Assembly (NCBI RefSeq): GCF_003437035.1
Contig: NZ_QSRL01000004.1
Location: forward strand, 62,001 to 126,000
Direction of reading: 5' to 3'
Origin: Collinsella sp. TF08-11AT
GTDB taxonomy: Bacteria; Actinomycetota; Coriobacteriia; Coriobacteriales; Coriobacteriaceae
Length of the DNA stretch: 64,000 nucleotides
A model generated the notes under the pieces. That model was not told where the DNA came from. It saw nothing but the letters and a program-made list of their open reading frames with translations, and ran no database searches. Made by a program: the position numbers and the translations under genes. Below are positions 48,121 through 57,409 of the stretch, in pieces; the first letter of the stretch is position 1; each line of letters opens with the position of its first letter.

Positions 48121-49347
48121 TTACGCGGCGCCCGAACGATGCCGCCATATGGATTGTACGATACCCACCGTCAGCAGCTGAATCATCATCGAAGACGAAC
48201 CGAAGCTAATAAACGGTAGCGGAATACCGGTAATCGGCATCATGCCGATGCACATGCCGATGTTTTCGAAGGTCTGGAACGCCCACATGCCAACGATGCC
48301 CACACACGATAGGCGCAAGAACAGCGACTCACACTTAAAGGCGACGCGAATCGTCGAAAAGATCAGCAGCACGTAGAGGCACAGGAGCAAAAAGGAACCG
48401 CAAAAGCCAAAGGTCTCGGACAGGAAGGCGAAGACGAAGTCGGTGTGGAACTCGGGCAGAAAGCCGCCGGCCGACTGCGTCGCATGGCCCAAACCCTTAC
48501 CAAAGAAGCCGCCCGAGCCAACGGCGATAAGCGACTGCTGCAGGTTGTAGGCATCGTCCGAATCGGCATTATCGGGGTCGATAAAGACCGTCAGACGGTT
48601 CATCTGATACTGCTTGATGAGCACATCGTGGCCGAGCAACGAATCAAAGACCGAATCGAGCGCCAGGACGAGGGCCACCAGGCCCACGAGCAGGGCCAGG
48701 GTCGACAGCACCCATTCGCGGCGTGCACCGCTCATGCAGATGACGATGGCGCCCGAGACCAGCACGACCAGGCCCGAGCCCAGGTCGCCCATGGCGACGA
48801 CGGCCAAAAACGGAATGGACAGCATGCCGCAGAGCTTGACGTAGTCGCGAACGGTATCGATGCGGCCGTTATACTGCGAGCCAAGCGTGGCGATAAAGAA
48901 GATGGTGATGAGCTTGGCAAGCTCAACCGGCTGGAATGTCAAGCCGATACCGGGAATCTTGATCCAGCCCGTCATGCCCAGACCGCCCGTATAGGACAGG
49001 CCCGGAATCTTGGGCGAGAAGATCACAATAAGGTCAATGACGAGCAGCGCCGTCGAGAAGTTAGAGATGCCGCGCAGATCGGTACGCCAGACGAGCACCG
49101 CAAGCACCGCGCCAATGCCAATGCCCAGCAGGTGGCGCGAGAATGAGGCGTCGGCCTTAAACTGTGACGCCGACCAAATAATGATGGCGCCATAGGCAAC
49201 GAGCGCGACGGTAGCCAGCAGCACACCGATATGCACCTTTTGGCGAAACGTACCGCGCGAGGCCGAAAGTTGCTTGTTGACGCGGTCCAGGCTGCTGCGA
49301 GAGCCGGTCTTGGTTGAACGGAACAGATCCGCCGGAGAAAAATCCAT
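48121..49347 (-). CDS. rodA: SEDS-family peptidoglycan glycosyltransferase RodA
   Basis: Polymerises lipid II during cell elongation together with the class B PBP encoded next to it. The 408-residue protein has a 35-residue cytosolic leader and about ten membrane helices. It contains FQPVELAKL, the large loop with NRLTVFIDPDNADSDDAYNLQQS and the C-terminal GIPLPFISFGSSSM. It is placed after pbp2 in a mreBCD cluster, which argues for RodA rather than FtsW. ATG with AGGAGG upstream. Confidence 0.95.
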   Translation of the reverse strand: MDFSPADLFRSTKTGSRSSLDRVNKQLSASRGTFRQKVHIGVLLATVALVAYGAIIIWSASQFKADASFSRHLLGIGIGAVLAVLVWRTDLRGISNFSTALLVIDLIVIFSPKIPGLSYTGGLGMTGWIKIPGIGLTFQPVELAKLITIFFIATLGSQYNGRIDTVRDYVKLCGMLSIPFLAVVAMGDLGSGLVVLVSGAIVICMSGARREWVLSTLALLVGLVALVLALDSVFDSLLGHDVLIKQYQMNRLTVFIDPDNADSDDAYNLQQSLIAVGSGGFFGKGLGHATQSAGGFLPEFHTDFVFAFLSETFGFCGSFLLLCLYVLLIFSTIRVAFKCESLFLRLSCVGIVGMWAFQTFENIGMCIGMMPITGIPLPFISFGSSSMMIQLLTVGIVQSIWRHRSGAA

Positions 49348-49356
49348 CGCAACCTC

Positions 49357-51426
49357 CTATCGAACCGAAGAATCGCCCGAGGCCGAAGAGGTATCGGGCT
49401 CGTCATAAATCGCGCCGAGCACGTCGCGCACGACATGCATCGCGGTATCTGAGCCACCGCCGCCCTGCTCCAGGACAGTAGCGATGACATACTTGGGATC
49501 ATCGGCCGGCGCATAGGCGCAGAACCACGCGTATTCGTCCTCGCCGCTTTTCTCGCCCGTGCCCGACTTGCCGTATACCTGCGGCGTCAGGGTGCCAAAG
49601 TGAGCCGCCAGGGACGTCGATGCCGTGTAAATCACGTCGTGCATGCCGTTGCGAACAAGAGCCAAATCCGAATCGCTGTTGATCTTGGCCTCCAGGCGCT
49701 TCTTCTTGCCTTTGCCGTTGTACTTATAGGCATCGCCGTCGCCATCGCGCGACACGGCAGACAAAAACACGTGAGGCACGTACTGCTTACCGCCGTTGGC
49801 AAGGCCCATGTAGGCGCATGCCATCTGCAAAGGCGTCACCAAAATGTCGCCCTGGCCGATGGCAATGTTGGTCATATCGCCGGCATTCCACTTGCGGTCC
49901 TCGGCAGAGGCGTCGGTAAAGTACGACTCTTTCCACTCGGCATCGGGAATACGGCCCGCGCCCTCACTCGGCAAATCGATACCGCAGGTCTTGCCTAGGC
50001 CCCAGCGACGAAAGACCTCCTGCAGGCCCTCGGAATGTTGCTCGTCATAAAAGAACGCCTTGCCCATATCGTAGAAGACGGGGTCGCACGAGTTGGCAAT
50101 ACCCGACTGCAGCGTCATGGTGCCGTGTCCAGACGTCAGCCAGCAGCGCTTGCCCCAAGCCTTGCCCAAGCCCGTCCAATAGCCCGTGCAGTTGGTTGTC
50201 TGCGTTGAAGTGTAGGTTCCAAACTCAAGACCGGCCAGTGCCGAGAGCGGCTTGATGGTCGAGGCCGACATGTACTGTCCGCTAATGGCGCGGTTGAGCA
50301 GCGGGTGTGAACCCTTGTCATCATTGAGCTCGGTCCACACGTCATTTGAGACGCCGCCGATAAAGACGGACGGATCGAACTTGGGCTCGCTCGCCATGCC
50401 CAGGATCTCACCATTGTTGGGATCGAGGCACACCACAGCGCCGTTGCCGGCATTGCTGTAGCCGGTGGTCTTGGCAAGCTCGATGGCGCTCGCCAGCGCC
50501 GTCTCACAGGCCTGTTGGATCTTGAGGTCGAGCGTGAGCTTAATGTCGGAGCCGGCCTTGGCGGGCACGGCGCCGGCCTGACCGGTCACATTGCCCGAGG
50601 CATCGACCTTGACGGTCTGCTCGCCACGAATACCCTGCAGCAGGTTTTCGTAGTAGCTCTCAACACCCGCCTGGCCCACGATATCGCCCGACTGGTACGT
50701 AATCTTGCCAGCAGAAGCATCATCATCGCCAGAGGTTTTCTTATTCTGGGCCTCGAGCTGCTCGGAGGTAATGGTGCCGGTATAGCCCAAGATATGGCAT
50801 GCCGTCTCGCCATATGGATACTGGCGCTCGGTACGCTCGGCAATCTTGACGCCCGGGAACTCGCCGGCGTGCTCCTGAATATAGGCAACCGTGGAGCGAC
50901 GGACGTCCGTCGCGATGGTATGCAGGCTCTGAGCGCCCTCGGAATTGTCCTGAATATTGCGCAGAACCGCCACGTAGGGCATACCGAGCACGTTGGCAAG
51001 ATGGCGAACCAGAACCTCATCCTCGGCAAGGTCGCGGTAGGCCACGACAGCAAGTGAGGGACGGTTCTGGACAAGTGCCACGCCATTGCGGTCGAGGATG
51101 CGGCCGCGCACAGCGGGTGTGGTAACGGTGCGCGTCTGATTGCTATTAGCCTGCTTTTCGTAATAGTCCGACGAGACCATCTGCATGCCCCACAGCTTGA
51201 CGGCAAGCGCCGCGAACATCGCGCCCACACCCGTGGTGAGGATGGAGAAGCGGCCCTTAAAGGCGGTCGCCGCGGTATTGCCCTCGCCCTCGGTGGCGCG
51301 CGGGGCCGTTCCATGCTGCGTATCGTAGGTAAAACGGGAATCGCCGCGACGCATGATGACCAGCGCGACCACGATGGCCACAACCAGCACGATACCGGCG
51401 ATAATAACCGTCATCTGGGAAGACAT
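49357..51426 (-). CDS. mrdA: Penicillin-binding protein 2 (class B transpeptidase of the elongasome)
   Basis: Cross-links peptidoglycan. The 689-residue protein has the dimerisation domain (about 95-270) and the transpeptidase domain with SxxK in MSASTIKPLSAL, SxN as IANSCDP and KSGTG in place of KTG. Two hydrophobic helices precede the extracellular part (about 6-25 and 62-82), where PBP2 usually has one. Paired with rodA ten bases downstream. Confidence 0.96.
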   Translation of the reverse strand: MSSQMTVIIAGIVLVVAIVVALVIMRRGDSRFTYDTQHGTAPRATEGEGNTAATAFKGRFSILTTGVGAMFAALAVKLWGMQMVSSDYYEKQANSNQTRTVTTPAVRGRILDRNGVALVQNRPSLAVVAYRDLAEDEVLVRHLANVLGMPYVAVLRNIQDNSEGAQSLHTIATDVRRSTVAYIQEHAGEFPGVKIAERTERQYPYGETACHILGYTGTITSEQLEAQNKKTSGDDDASAGKITYQSGDIVGQAGVESYYENLLQGIRGEQTVKVDASGNVTGQAGAVPAKAGSDIKLTLDLKIQQACETALASAIELAKTTGYSNAGNGAVVCLDPNNGEILGMASEPKFDPSVFIGGVSNDVWTELNDDKGSHPLLNRAISGQYMSASTIKPLSALAGLEFGTYTSTQTTNCTGYWTGLGKAWGKRCWLTSGHGTMTLQSGIANSCDPVFYDMGKAFFYDEQHSEGLQEVFRRWGLGKTCGIDLPSEGAGRIPDAEWKESYFTDASAEDRKWNAGDMTNIAIGQGDILVTPLQMACAYMGLANGGKQYVPHVFLSAVSRDGDGDAYKYNGKGKKKRLEAKINSDSDLALVRNGMHDVIYTASTSLAAHFGTLTPQVYGKSGTGEKSGEDEYAWFCAYAPADDPKYVIATVLEQGGGGSDTAMHVVRDVLGAIYDEPDTSSASGDSSVR

Positions 51427-51439
51427 CTACGAGCCTCCC

Positions 51440-52012
51440 CTATTTGAGCTTACGGGTCTTGGGCTTAAAGCGCATGCCCGTCTGGCGTCCGCCACGTGCG
51501 GAGAATCCATAACCGGACTGCGGCACGACGCCGGACATCAAAAACGGAATGGCAACCAAACCCGTCAGGATCGAAGACGGCAGCGCATGGCCGAAGATCG
51601 CCACGACAAAGCTCGTCTCCAAACCCATAAACAGCAAGATGATGCTGTAGATCACATTAATGACGAGCGCGAAGGCACCCACAGTGATGCCGCGCGCACT
51701 CGGGGTACCGCCCGTCTGACCGGCGGCGCTATGCACCAGGGCAAAAGAACCCACGGTCAGCAGGAGCGACATAACGCCCACCGGCACGGCAGCGGAAAGG
51801 TCATAGAACAAGCCGCTGCAAAAACCGCACACGACGGCACGGGTCGGGTCGCCCGAGAACACGCTTATGCACACCAGGATAATCATAAAGTTGACGCGAC
51901 CGCCCGCAATGGAGATCTGCGGTGCCAGGCCTGCCTGCAGCAGCACGCACACGATGGCGGCGATTACAAACGTACGGGAGCTCATCCCCTGCTCGTGTAG
52001 ATCCATGGACAT
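51440..52012 (-). CDS. mreD: Rod shape-determining protein MreD
   Basis: A membrane protein of the elongasome. The 190-residue product has about five hydrophobic helices between 12 and 160, with GDPTRAVVCGFCSGLFYDL in mid-protein as in the family. The basic C-terminal tail (about 165-190) is longer than usual. ATG is six bases from the mreC stop, with AGGGGGG upstream. Confidence 0.92.
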   Translation of the reverse strand: MSMDLHEQGMSSRTFVIAAIVCVLLQAGLAPQISIAGGRVNFMIILVCISVFSGDPTRAVVCGFCSGLFYDLSAAVPVGVMSLLLTVGSFALVHSAAGQTGGTPSARGITVGAFALVINVIYSIILLFMGLETSFVVAIFGHALPSSILTGLVAIPFLMSGVVPQSGYGFSARGGRQTGMRFKPKTRKLK

Positions 52013-52018
52013 GCCCCC

Positions 52019-53017
52019 CTATTCGCTCGAGCCGGAATCGGTCGTCTCGGACGTGTCGGAACCGTCATCCGAGCTCTCGTCCTTCGTCTTGGTCGCAGCA
52101 TCGCGCGACGTTCCCTGCGGCGTGCTATTAGCGGTGCTCACGTCCTCATCCGAGGCCGACTGTTCGTCGGTCAGCGAGGTGATGACCAGCACTTCCTCGT
52201 TGTTCTCGGCCGTCGTCTGGGCGCGCACCACAATGGTGTAGTACACGTCGTTAGCCGATTTCTCAACAGACGAGACGGTGCCGAGCGGTAGACCCTTGGG
52301 GAACACACCGCCAATGCCCGAGGTCACGATGATGTCGCCAACCTTAACGTCGGAATCGACGCTCACGTACTCAAGACGCAGCGTGCCGTCAGCCTGACCC
52401 TGCAGCATGCCCTGGGCGCGCGTGTCCTGCACCATAGCGGACACGCCCGAGTTCTCATCGCCAATCAGGCGCACGGTGGACGTCTTGGCCGAGACCTCGA
52501 TAATCTGGCCTATGACACCGGCAGAACTCGTCACAGGCATGTTGATGGTAAGACCGTCGGCAGAACCCTTATCGATGGTGACGGTCGAGGTCCAGGCATC
52601 GCCCGAAGCGCCGACGATACGAGCTGCGGTTGATTTGAGGTTGTAGGTCGACTGCAGGCCGACCAGCCCCTCCAGTCGCTCGGCGGTCTTTTGAGCCTCG
52701 GAGAGCTCGGCAACCTTAGAGGTCAGTTCCTCGTTTTGCTTCTTAAGCTCGTCAAGCGTGTCCTGCGACGCCGTAAGGTTAGAGAACACGTTTCCGATCG
52801 CATTGAAGGGAGCCGCCACAGCCGAGCCCACAAAGCGCACCGGCGAGGTAATCGTCGTCACGCCCGAGCGCACGGCATGAATCGGTCCTGCCTCGCCCTC
52901 CCGGATGTAAAACGTGAGCAGCAACACCGAAATCAGGCTGAAAACAATCAACGGGCGCATACCCGTTGATTGTCGCTTGGTATTCAGATTTGTGGAGAAA
53001 CCCGAAGATCGTGCCAA
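52019..53017 (-). CDS. mreC: Rod shape-determining protein MreC
   Basis: A bitopic scaffold: TTG start, short cytosolic segment, membrane helix (about 21-39), coiled coil (about 75-115) and beta-domain with VDKGSADGL-like TIDKGSADGLTINMPV and VGDIIVTSGIGGVFPKGLPLG. The 332-residue protein ends in a Ser/Asp/Thr-rich tail of about 60 residues. It lies between mreB and mreD. Confidence 0.96.
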   Translation of the reverse strand: MARSSGFSTNLNTKRQSTGMRPLIVFSLISVLLLTFYIREGEAGPIHAVRSGVTTITSPVRFVGSAVAAPFNAIGNVFSNLTASQDTLDELKKQNEELTSKVAELSEAQKTAERLEGLVGLQSTYNLKSTAARIVGASGDAWTSTVTIDKGSADGLTINMPVTSSAGVIGQIIEVSAKTSTVRLIGDENSGVSAMVQDTRAQGMLQGQADGTLRLEYVSVDSDVKVGDIIVTSGIGGVFPKGLPLGTVSSVEKSANDVYYTIVVRAQTTAENNEEVLVITSLTDEQSASDEDVSTANSTPQGTSRDAATKTKDESSDDGSDTSETTDSGSSE

Positions 53018-53038
53018 ATGGAATCCACCTTTTGGAAA

Positions 53039-54082
53039 TTAAGCATTGGTCTGGACGAAGCCGCCATCAAACGCATTGGCCTCGAGCACGCGGGCACAGC
53101 CGTTAACAACGTTATCGAGCGCCGTGGGGCTGACGTTGACCGAAACGCCGGTCTCATCGCGCAGGCGCACATCGAGACCGCGCAGCAGCGCGCCGCCACC
53201 GGTCAGCAAAATGCCATAGTACATAAGGTCCGAGGCAAGATCGGGAGGCGTGGCGTCGAGTGCGTCCTTGACGGCCTTGGCCATCTCGTCGAGCGGCTTG
53301 TTGAGTGCGCGACGAATCTCCTCGCTCTCGATGCGCACGGTCTTGGGCAGACCGGTGATCACGTCGCGGCCGTTGACCTCGACGTCGAGCTCATCCTTGA
53401 GCGGCACGGCGGAGCCGACCTTGATCTTGATGTCCTCTGCCGTACGCTCGCCGATGGCCAGGTTGTAGGCATCACGAACGTGCGTGAGGATGGCCTGATC
53501 GAACTCGTCGCCGGCAATACGGATGGACTGCGAGACGACGATGCCGCCCATAGCGATAACGGCAACCTCGGTGGTACCGCCACCGATGTCGATGACCATG
53601 GAGCCGGTGGGTTCCTCGACGGGCAGGTCGGCGCCGATGGCAGCCGCCATGGGCTCTTCGATCAGATAGGCCTGGCGGGCACCGGCCTGGATCGTGGCCT
53701 CAAAGACAGCGCGCTTCTCGACCGACGTGACACCGGAGGGAACGCAGACGACAACACGCGGACGCGGAGTCCACGGATAGCGCTTCTCGGACGCCTTGTC
53801 GATAAAGTAGCGAAGCATGGCCTCGGTAACATCGAAGTCGGCGATGACGCCGTCCTTCAGGGGACGAACGGCCACGATGTTGCCGGGCGTACGGCCGAGC
53901 ATGCGCTTTGCCTCGATACCGACCGCCAAGATGCGCTCGTCGTTCTTGTCGATGGCGACAACAGAGGGCTCGCGAATGACGATGCCCTTGCCGCGCACGG
54001 AGACAAGCGTATTGGCGGTGCCGAGGTCGATGGCAAGATCGCCCGCATAGCTACCGAAGAACATATCCATCAAAGAAAACAA
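53039..54082 (-). CDS. mreB: Actin-like rod shape-determining protein MreB
   Basis: The 347-residue bacterial actin positions the elongasome. It has the N-terminal phosphate loop DLAIDLGTANTLVSVRGKG, EEPMAAAIGADLPVEEP, DIGGGTTEVAVIAMGG and LLTGGGALLRGLD. The start is TTG 54080-54082, five bases after AGGAG; an ATG four codons later is possible. MreB in an actinobacterion marks rod-shaped lateral growth; many polar-growing actinobacteria lack it. Confidence 0.97.
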   Translation of the reverse strand: MFSLMDMFFGSYAGDLAIDLGTANTLVSVRGKGIVIREPSVVAIDKNDERILAVGIEAKRMLGRTPGNIVAVRPLKDGVIADFDVTEAMLRYFIDKASEKRYPWTPRPRVVVCVPSGVTSVEKRAVFEATIQAGARQAYLIEEPMAAAIGADLPVEEPTGSMVIDIGGGTTEVAVIAMGGIVVSQSIRIAGDEFDQAILTHVRDAYNLAIGERTAEDIKIKVGSAVPLKDELDVEVNGRDVITGLPKTVRIESEEIRRALNKPLDEMAKAVKDALDATPPDLASDLMYYGILLTGGGALLRGLDVRLRDETGVSVNVSPTALDNVVNGCARVLEANAFDGGFVQTNA

Positions 54083-54142
54083 CGCAACTCCTGATGTGTT
54101 GGATGATTGCTGGAAAACTACTAGCTCATCATACTAGCGCAA

Positions 54143-54175
54143 GCCCGGCGCCTCACTTGCGGTGAAGCGCCGGGC
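54143..54175 (-). terminator. Strong hairpin after the TPR gene
   Basis: GCCCGGCGC/GCGCCGGGC with inner TCAC/GTGA pairing gives a 13-bp stem. Only TT follows on the minus strand, so termination may be incomplete and feed mreB. Confidence 0.6.
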
Positions 54176-54197
54176 AAAGCTAAATCCCATAAGGTCA

Positions 54198-55502
54198 CTA
54201 CTGGTTGTCAGCAGCCGAGAAATCCATATCAAGCGAAGAAACGGCCCAGCCGATATGGTTGTCGGAGCGCACGAATTTGACGGTGTACTCCTGCTCGCCG
54301 CCCTTGGACAGCGATGCCTTCACCTTGGCGGTCGTCTCGGTCATGGACTGATCCATGCCCTCGACGGACACGGTGGCACCCTGCGGAATCGAGGAGATGA
54401 TCATCGACTTAGCGTCCTCGGACAGGCTCGAGGCCAGGCAAGACTCGGCCTTTGCGGCGTCACCGTCGCCGGCAGCCTGGAACAGATCGGTAACGACAGA
54501 CTCCTGAGACGGGAAGCCAAAGCCGCGCGTGTAGGCAAAGCCCAGACCGCCCGCGGCGATCAAAATGAGCAGAAGCAGCACGATGAAGACTTTAAGACCC
54601 GTGTGGCGATGGCGACGACGGACCTTGGCCTGCTTACGATCCTGACGGTCCTGCTGGACCATCTCGGACTCGGACAGCGTAAAGAAGCCGGTGTCCGAGG
54701 GATCGGGCATAAACTGACCGGTCGCGCCCGTAGGATCGAGCGGATCGACGGCAGGAGCGTCCATCGCGGGCGCCGGAGCCGTGGCCATAGCCGTCTGGGC
54801 AGACAGCGCGGCAAGCGAATCGTGCACGCGGGCAAGCTCATCGGCCTGCTCGGAGGTGAGCTGGTAGATGCCATCGGCAGTAGCGGCGTTAAAGGCGTCG
54901 AGTGCGTCGGAGGGACGGCCGGCGGCAGAAAGCGCCTGACCCATGCCGGCGTTGAGCGCACGCGTGTCGTCGCGGGGGCCGGCAAAGTCGATAGCCGTGC
55001 GGTAGGTCTCCACGGCATCCGCCGGACGGCCGAGCTTAATGAAGCAACGACCGAGCTCGCCGAGTGCGGCGGCAGGAGCCGGATTGGCGCCGTCGATGGC
55101 AGCCTGACGGAAGGCGGTTCCTGCGTTGGCATAGTCGCCCGACTGGAACAGCGCATTGCCCAGGCCCAGATAGGCCTTGAACGGCGTGGCATAGGAAGCA
55201 TCCTGCGTAGCAGCAGAGAACGCCTGAGCGGCCGTCGTGTAGTCGCCCACGGCGGCAAGCGCCTTGCCGCGGTTGGTGAGCAGCGCGCCGCGCTTGCCGT
55301 AGGTGCCGTCGTTGAGGGCGGCGGCATAGGCCTCGGCGGCCTCGGCATACATGCCCAGGTGCATCAAGGCGTTGCCACGAAGGTGATCTGCCTCGCCCAT
55401 AATCTCATCGGGAGTCTTTGCCGCCCCAAGCATCTGGGCTGCAGCGGAAAAATCACCCGCGCGGTAAGCGGCGCGGCCCTGTTGGATCAGCTGGCTATTC
55501 AA
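54198..55502 (-). CDS. TPR-repeat membrane protein
   Basis: A 434-residue protein. Residues 1-225 hold about six tetratricopeptide-like helical pairs (for example MYAEAAEAYAAALNDG and DYANAGTAFRQAAIDG). A Pro/Ala/Asp-rich linker (about 230-275) and a basic stretch KQAKVRRRHRHTG come before a membrane helix (about 302-324). A 110-residue extracellular domain follows. Thus TPRs are cytosolic and the tail is outside. TTG start with AAAGGGG upstream. It lies between the cyclophilin gene and mreB; an envelope-assembly role is inferred from context only. Confidence 0.8.
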   Translation of the reverse strand: MNSQLIQQGRAAYRAGDFSAAAQMLGAAKTPDEIMGEADHLRGNALMHLGMYAEAAEAYAAALNDGTYGKRGALLTNRGKALAAVGDYTTAAQAFSAATQDASYATPFKAYLGLGNALFQSGDYANAGTAFRQAAIDGANPAPAAALGELGRCFIKLGRPADAVETYRTAIDFAGPRDDTRALNAGMGQALSAAGRPSDALDAFNAATADGIYQLTSEQADELARVHDSLAALSAQTAMATAPAPAMDAPAVDPLDPTGATGQFMPDPSDTGFFTLSESEMVQQDRQDRKQAKVRRRHRHTGLKVFIVLLLLILIAAGGLGFAYTRGFGFPSQESVVTDLFQAAGDGDAAKAESCLASSLSEDAKSMIISSIPQGATVSVEGMDQSMTETTAKVKASLSKGGEQEYTVKFVRSDNHIGWAVSSLDMDFSAADNQ

Positions 55503-55513
55503 GGAAGTCCCCT

Positions 55514-56056
55514 TTACTCGTGAACGATCTCGACATGGACGATCTCGTCGCCGGCACGCAGCTGCGAAATCACATCGAGACCCTCGACCGTGGTACCAAA
55601 GACGGTGTAACCGGAATCGAGGTTATGCTGGGCGCCCAGGCAGAAGTAGAACTGCGAACCCGCGGAATCGGGGTCCATGGAGCGTGCCATGGCAAGGGCG
55701 CCATCGACATGGCTGTTGCGCGGATTGGTGGCGAACTCGCCCTTGATGCAGTAGCCGGGGCCACCGGTACCGGGCATGCCGTCGGGGCCCTCAAGACCGG
55801 CGGCGACGTCGGCGCCGGACATGTCGCGGGTATTGGGGTCGCCACCTTGGATAACAAAACCGGGCACATAGCGATGGAACTTAAGGCCATCATAGAAACC
55901 CATCGTGGAAAGCTCGCAGAAGTTCGCGACATGAATGGGAGCGCCCTCGCCGTCAAACTTGACCTTGATGGTACCCTTCGACGTCTCGATTACGGCGCAC
56001 TCGTCGCCGACAAGCTGATACTCGGGCGTGTAGAGCTCTTTCTTAAAACCAAACAT
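55514..56056 (-). CDS. Cyclophilin-type peptidyl-prolyl cis-trans isomerase
   Basis: Catalyses proline isomerisation in protein folding. The 180-residue single-domain protein has FHRYVPGFVIQGGDP (active-site FHR), DGALAMARSMDPDSAGSQFYF and TVFGTTVEGLDVI. No signal peptide is seen, so it is probably cytosolic. ATG with GAGGAAGG upstream. It lies 11 bp before the TPR gene, likely cotranscribed from the promoter at 56096. Confidence 0.95.
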   Translation of the reverse strand: MFGFKKELYTPEYQLVGDECAVIETSKGTIKVKFDGEGAPIHVANFCELSTMGFYDGLKFHRYVPGFVIQGGDPNTRDMSGADVAAGLEGPDGMPGTGGPGYCIKGEFATNPRNSHVDGALAMARSMDPDSAGSQFYFCLGAQHNLDSGYTVFGTTVEGLDVISQLRAGDEIVHVEIVHE

Positions 56057-56095
56057 GTGGTTCCTTCCTCGTGCGTTTAAAGCATATTTGTACGA

Positions 56096-56125
56096 ATTGT
56101 AGCAATAAGCACGGGCTTACATCAA
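56096..56125 (-). promoter_or_regulatory. Promoter of the cyclophilin-TPR unit
   Basis: TTGATG and TACAAT are separated by 18 bp on the minus strand, with TGC before the -10 element. Confidence 0.7.
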
Positions 56126-56163
56126 TTGCGTACGTAGGTTATGCCGACTATGGCGAACTAGTT

Positions 56164-57306
56164 TTAGGAACGCTGCTGCGGCTTCCAGGAACCCACATTG
56201 GCATCGTACTGGTTCAGCGCGCTATTGCCGCCCTGCGCGATGGGCGCCAGGATCTCGCTTTGGTGGGAACTCATCGACTCGCCATCGGGAATGGCCAGCG
56301 AAATATCCCAGCTCTGGCAGATCACGTCGACGCGCTCATACATCCACTCGGCAAGCTGCTTTAAGTGGGCGATGTCATCCGCATAGACCGAATCGTCCTG
56401 GTACTTAAGGTTGTTGAGCTCATCTTGCGTCTTTTTGATCTGGTCGCGCAGGGCGTAGGCACTCTGCGACAGCTCCTGACGGGTGGACAGCGGCGTTCGG
56501 AGATAGCCGTTGTTAAAGGAATCGATGACCTCGCCGATCTGGTCTTCGTCAGCGTAGGACACGATGGTCTGATACAGACCGTCGAGCCTGGTATAGAGCT
56601 GATCATCGGTGAGCACGGTTTCTTCCTGGACCACCTCGGCAGAATCGCCCTGCTTGGTATCGTCCTCAGTCGCCTCGCCCTTTTGGCGCGTGGGGAAGGT
56701 GGTTTGTGCAGCTTGGCCAAACTGGTCGTAGAAGCCGGGCATAACACCCATGGGATCGGTCGTCACGAACCAATAGGCACCGCCGCAAACGACGGCAAGG
56801 ACCGCGATGACGATAAGCGGCTTGGGAATATGACGCTTGTGCTTGTGATAGGCGTCCTCGTCGGGGTGCACCTTGCGCTTGGGTTTTTGAGCATCGTCAT
56901 GCAGGGAAACGGGCATGGGAATATCGACCTTGGGGATACCGAAATCCTTATCGAAAGCCGGCAGCACGCAGGTCTCATTGGGGTCGGCGGCGTCCGAAAG
57001 CACCGCAGCGGCAGAGGCCGGCGCATGCGGCACCTCGGTATCGATCTGCTCTTGCGTTAGGCGCGGAAAGCCCGCCGTGCGGCCCGCTGCCAGGTCGGAT
57101 GCGGCCGCGTCCTCGGAGAGGATACCCGGAGCGGGGCGTCCGCATTTGGGGCACGTACGATCATGCGGAGAAAGACGGGCACCGCAGCCCTCACAGAACA
57201 CGAATTCGGTGTGCTCGGGACCATCGCCCGGACCCACATAGGCGTTGCAGTAGGGGCAGAACGAGGCGCCGTCCTCGATGGTCTTAAGGCAATGCGGACA
57301 GATCAC
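56164..57306 (-). CDS. Double zinc-ribbon membrane protein
   Basis: A 380-residue protein with unknown role. The N-terminus holds two zinc ribbons: CPHC...CPYC and CEGCG...CPKCG (residues about 3-60). An acidic/Ala-rich linker and a Lys/His-rich stretch (KPKRKVHPDEDAYHKHKRH) precede one membrane helix (about 163-180). The outer part (about 190-380) is helical and acidic with possible coiled coil around 290-330. GTG 57304-57306 is five bases after AGAGG; a TTG ten codons earlier lacks an SD. It resembles cytosolic-sensor/extracellular-tail proteins common in Coriobacteriia. Confidence 0.75.
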   Translation of the reverse strand: MICPHCLKTIEDGASFCPYCNAYVGPGDGPEHTEFVFCEGCGARLSPHDRTCPKCGRPAPGILSEDAAASDLAAGRTAGFPRLTQEQIDTEVPHAPASAAAVLSDAADPNETCVLPAFDKDFGIPKVDIPMPVSLHDDAQKPKRKVHPDEDAYHKHKRHIPKPLIVIAVLAVVCGGAYWFVTTDPMGVMPGFYDQFGQAAQTTFPTRQKGEATEDDTKQGDSAEVVQEETVLTDDQLYTRLDGLYQTIVSYADEDQIGEVIDSFNNGYLRTPLSTRQELSQSAYALRDQIKKTQDELNNLKYQDDSVYADDIAHLKQLAEWMYERVDVICQSWDISLAIPDGESMSSHQSEILAPIAQGGNSALNQYDANVGSWKPQQRS

Positions 57307-57409
57307 GGCATCCTCTTTTCGAAGCAATTCAAACAATCGAGGTTAGAGCATAACATCGCCAAGGCCCCACAGGAGCAAGGCACCAATTCAACATCGCCAG
57401 GGCGCGTAG

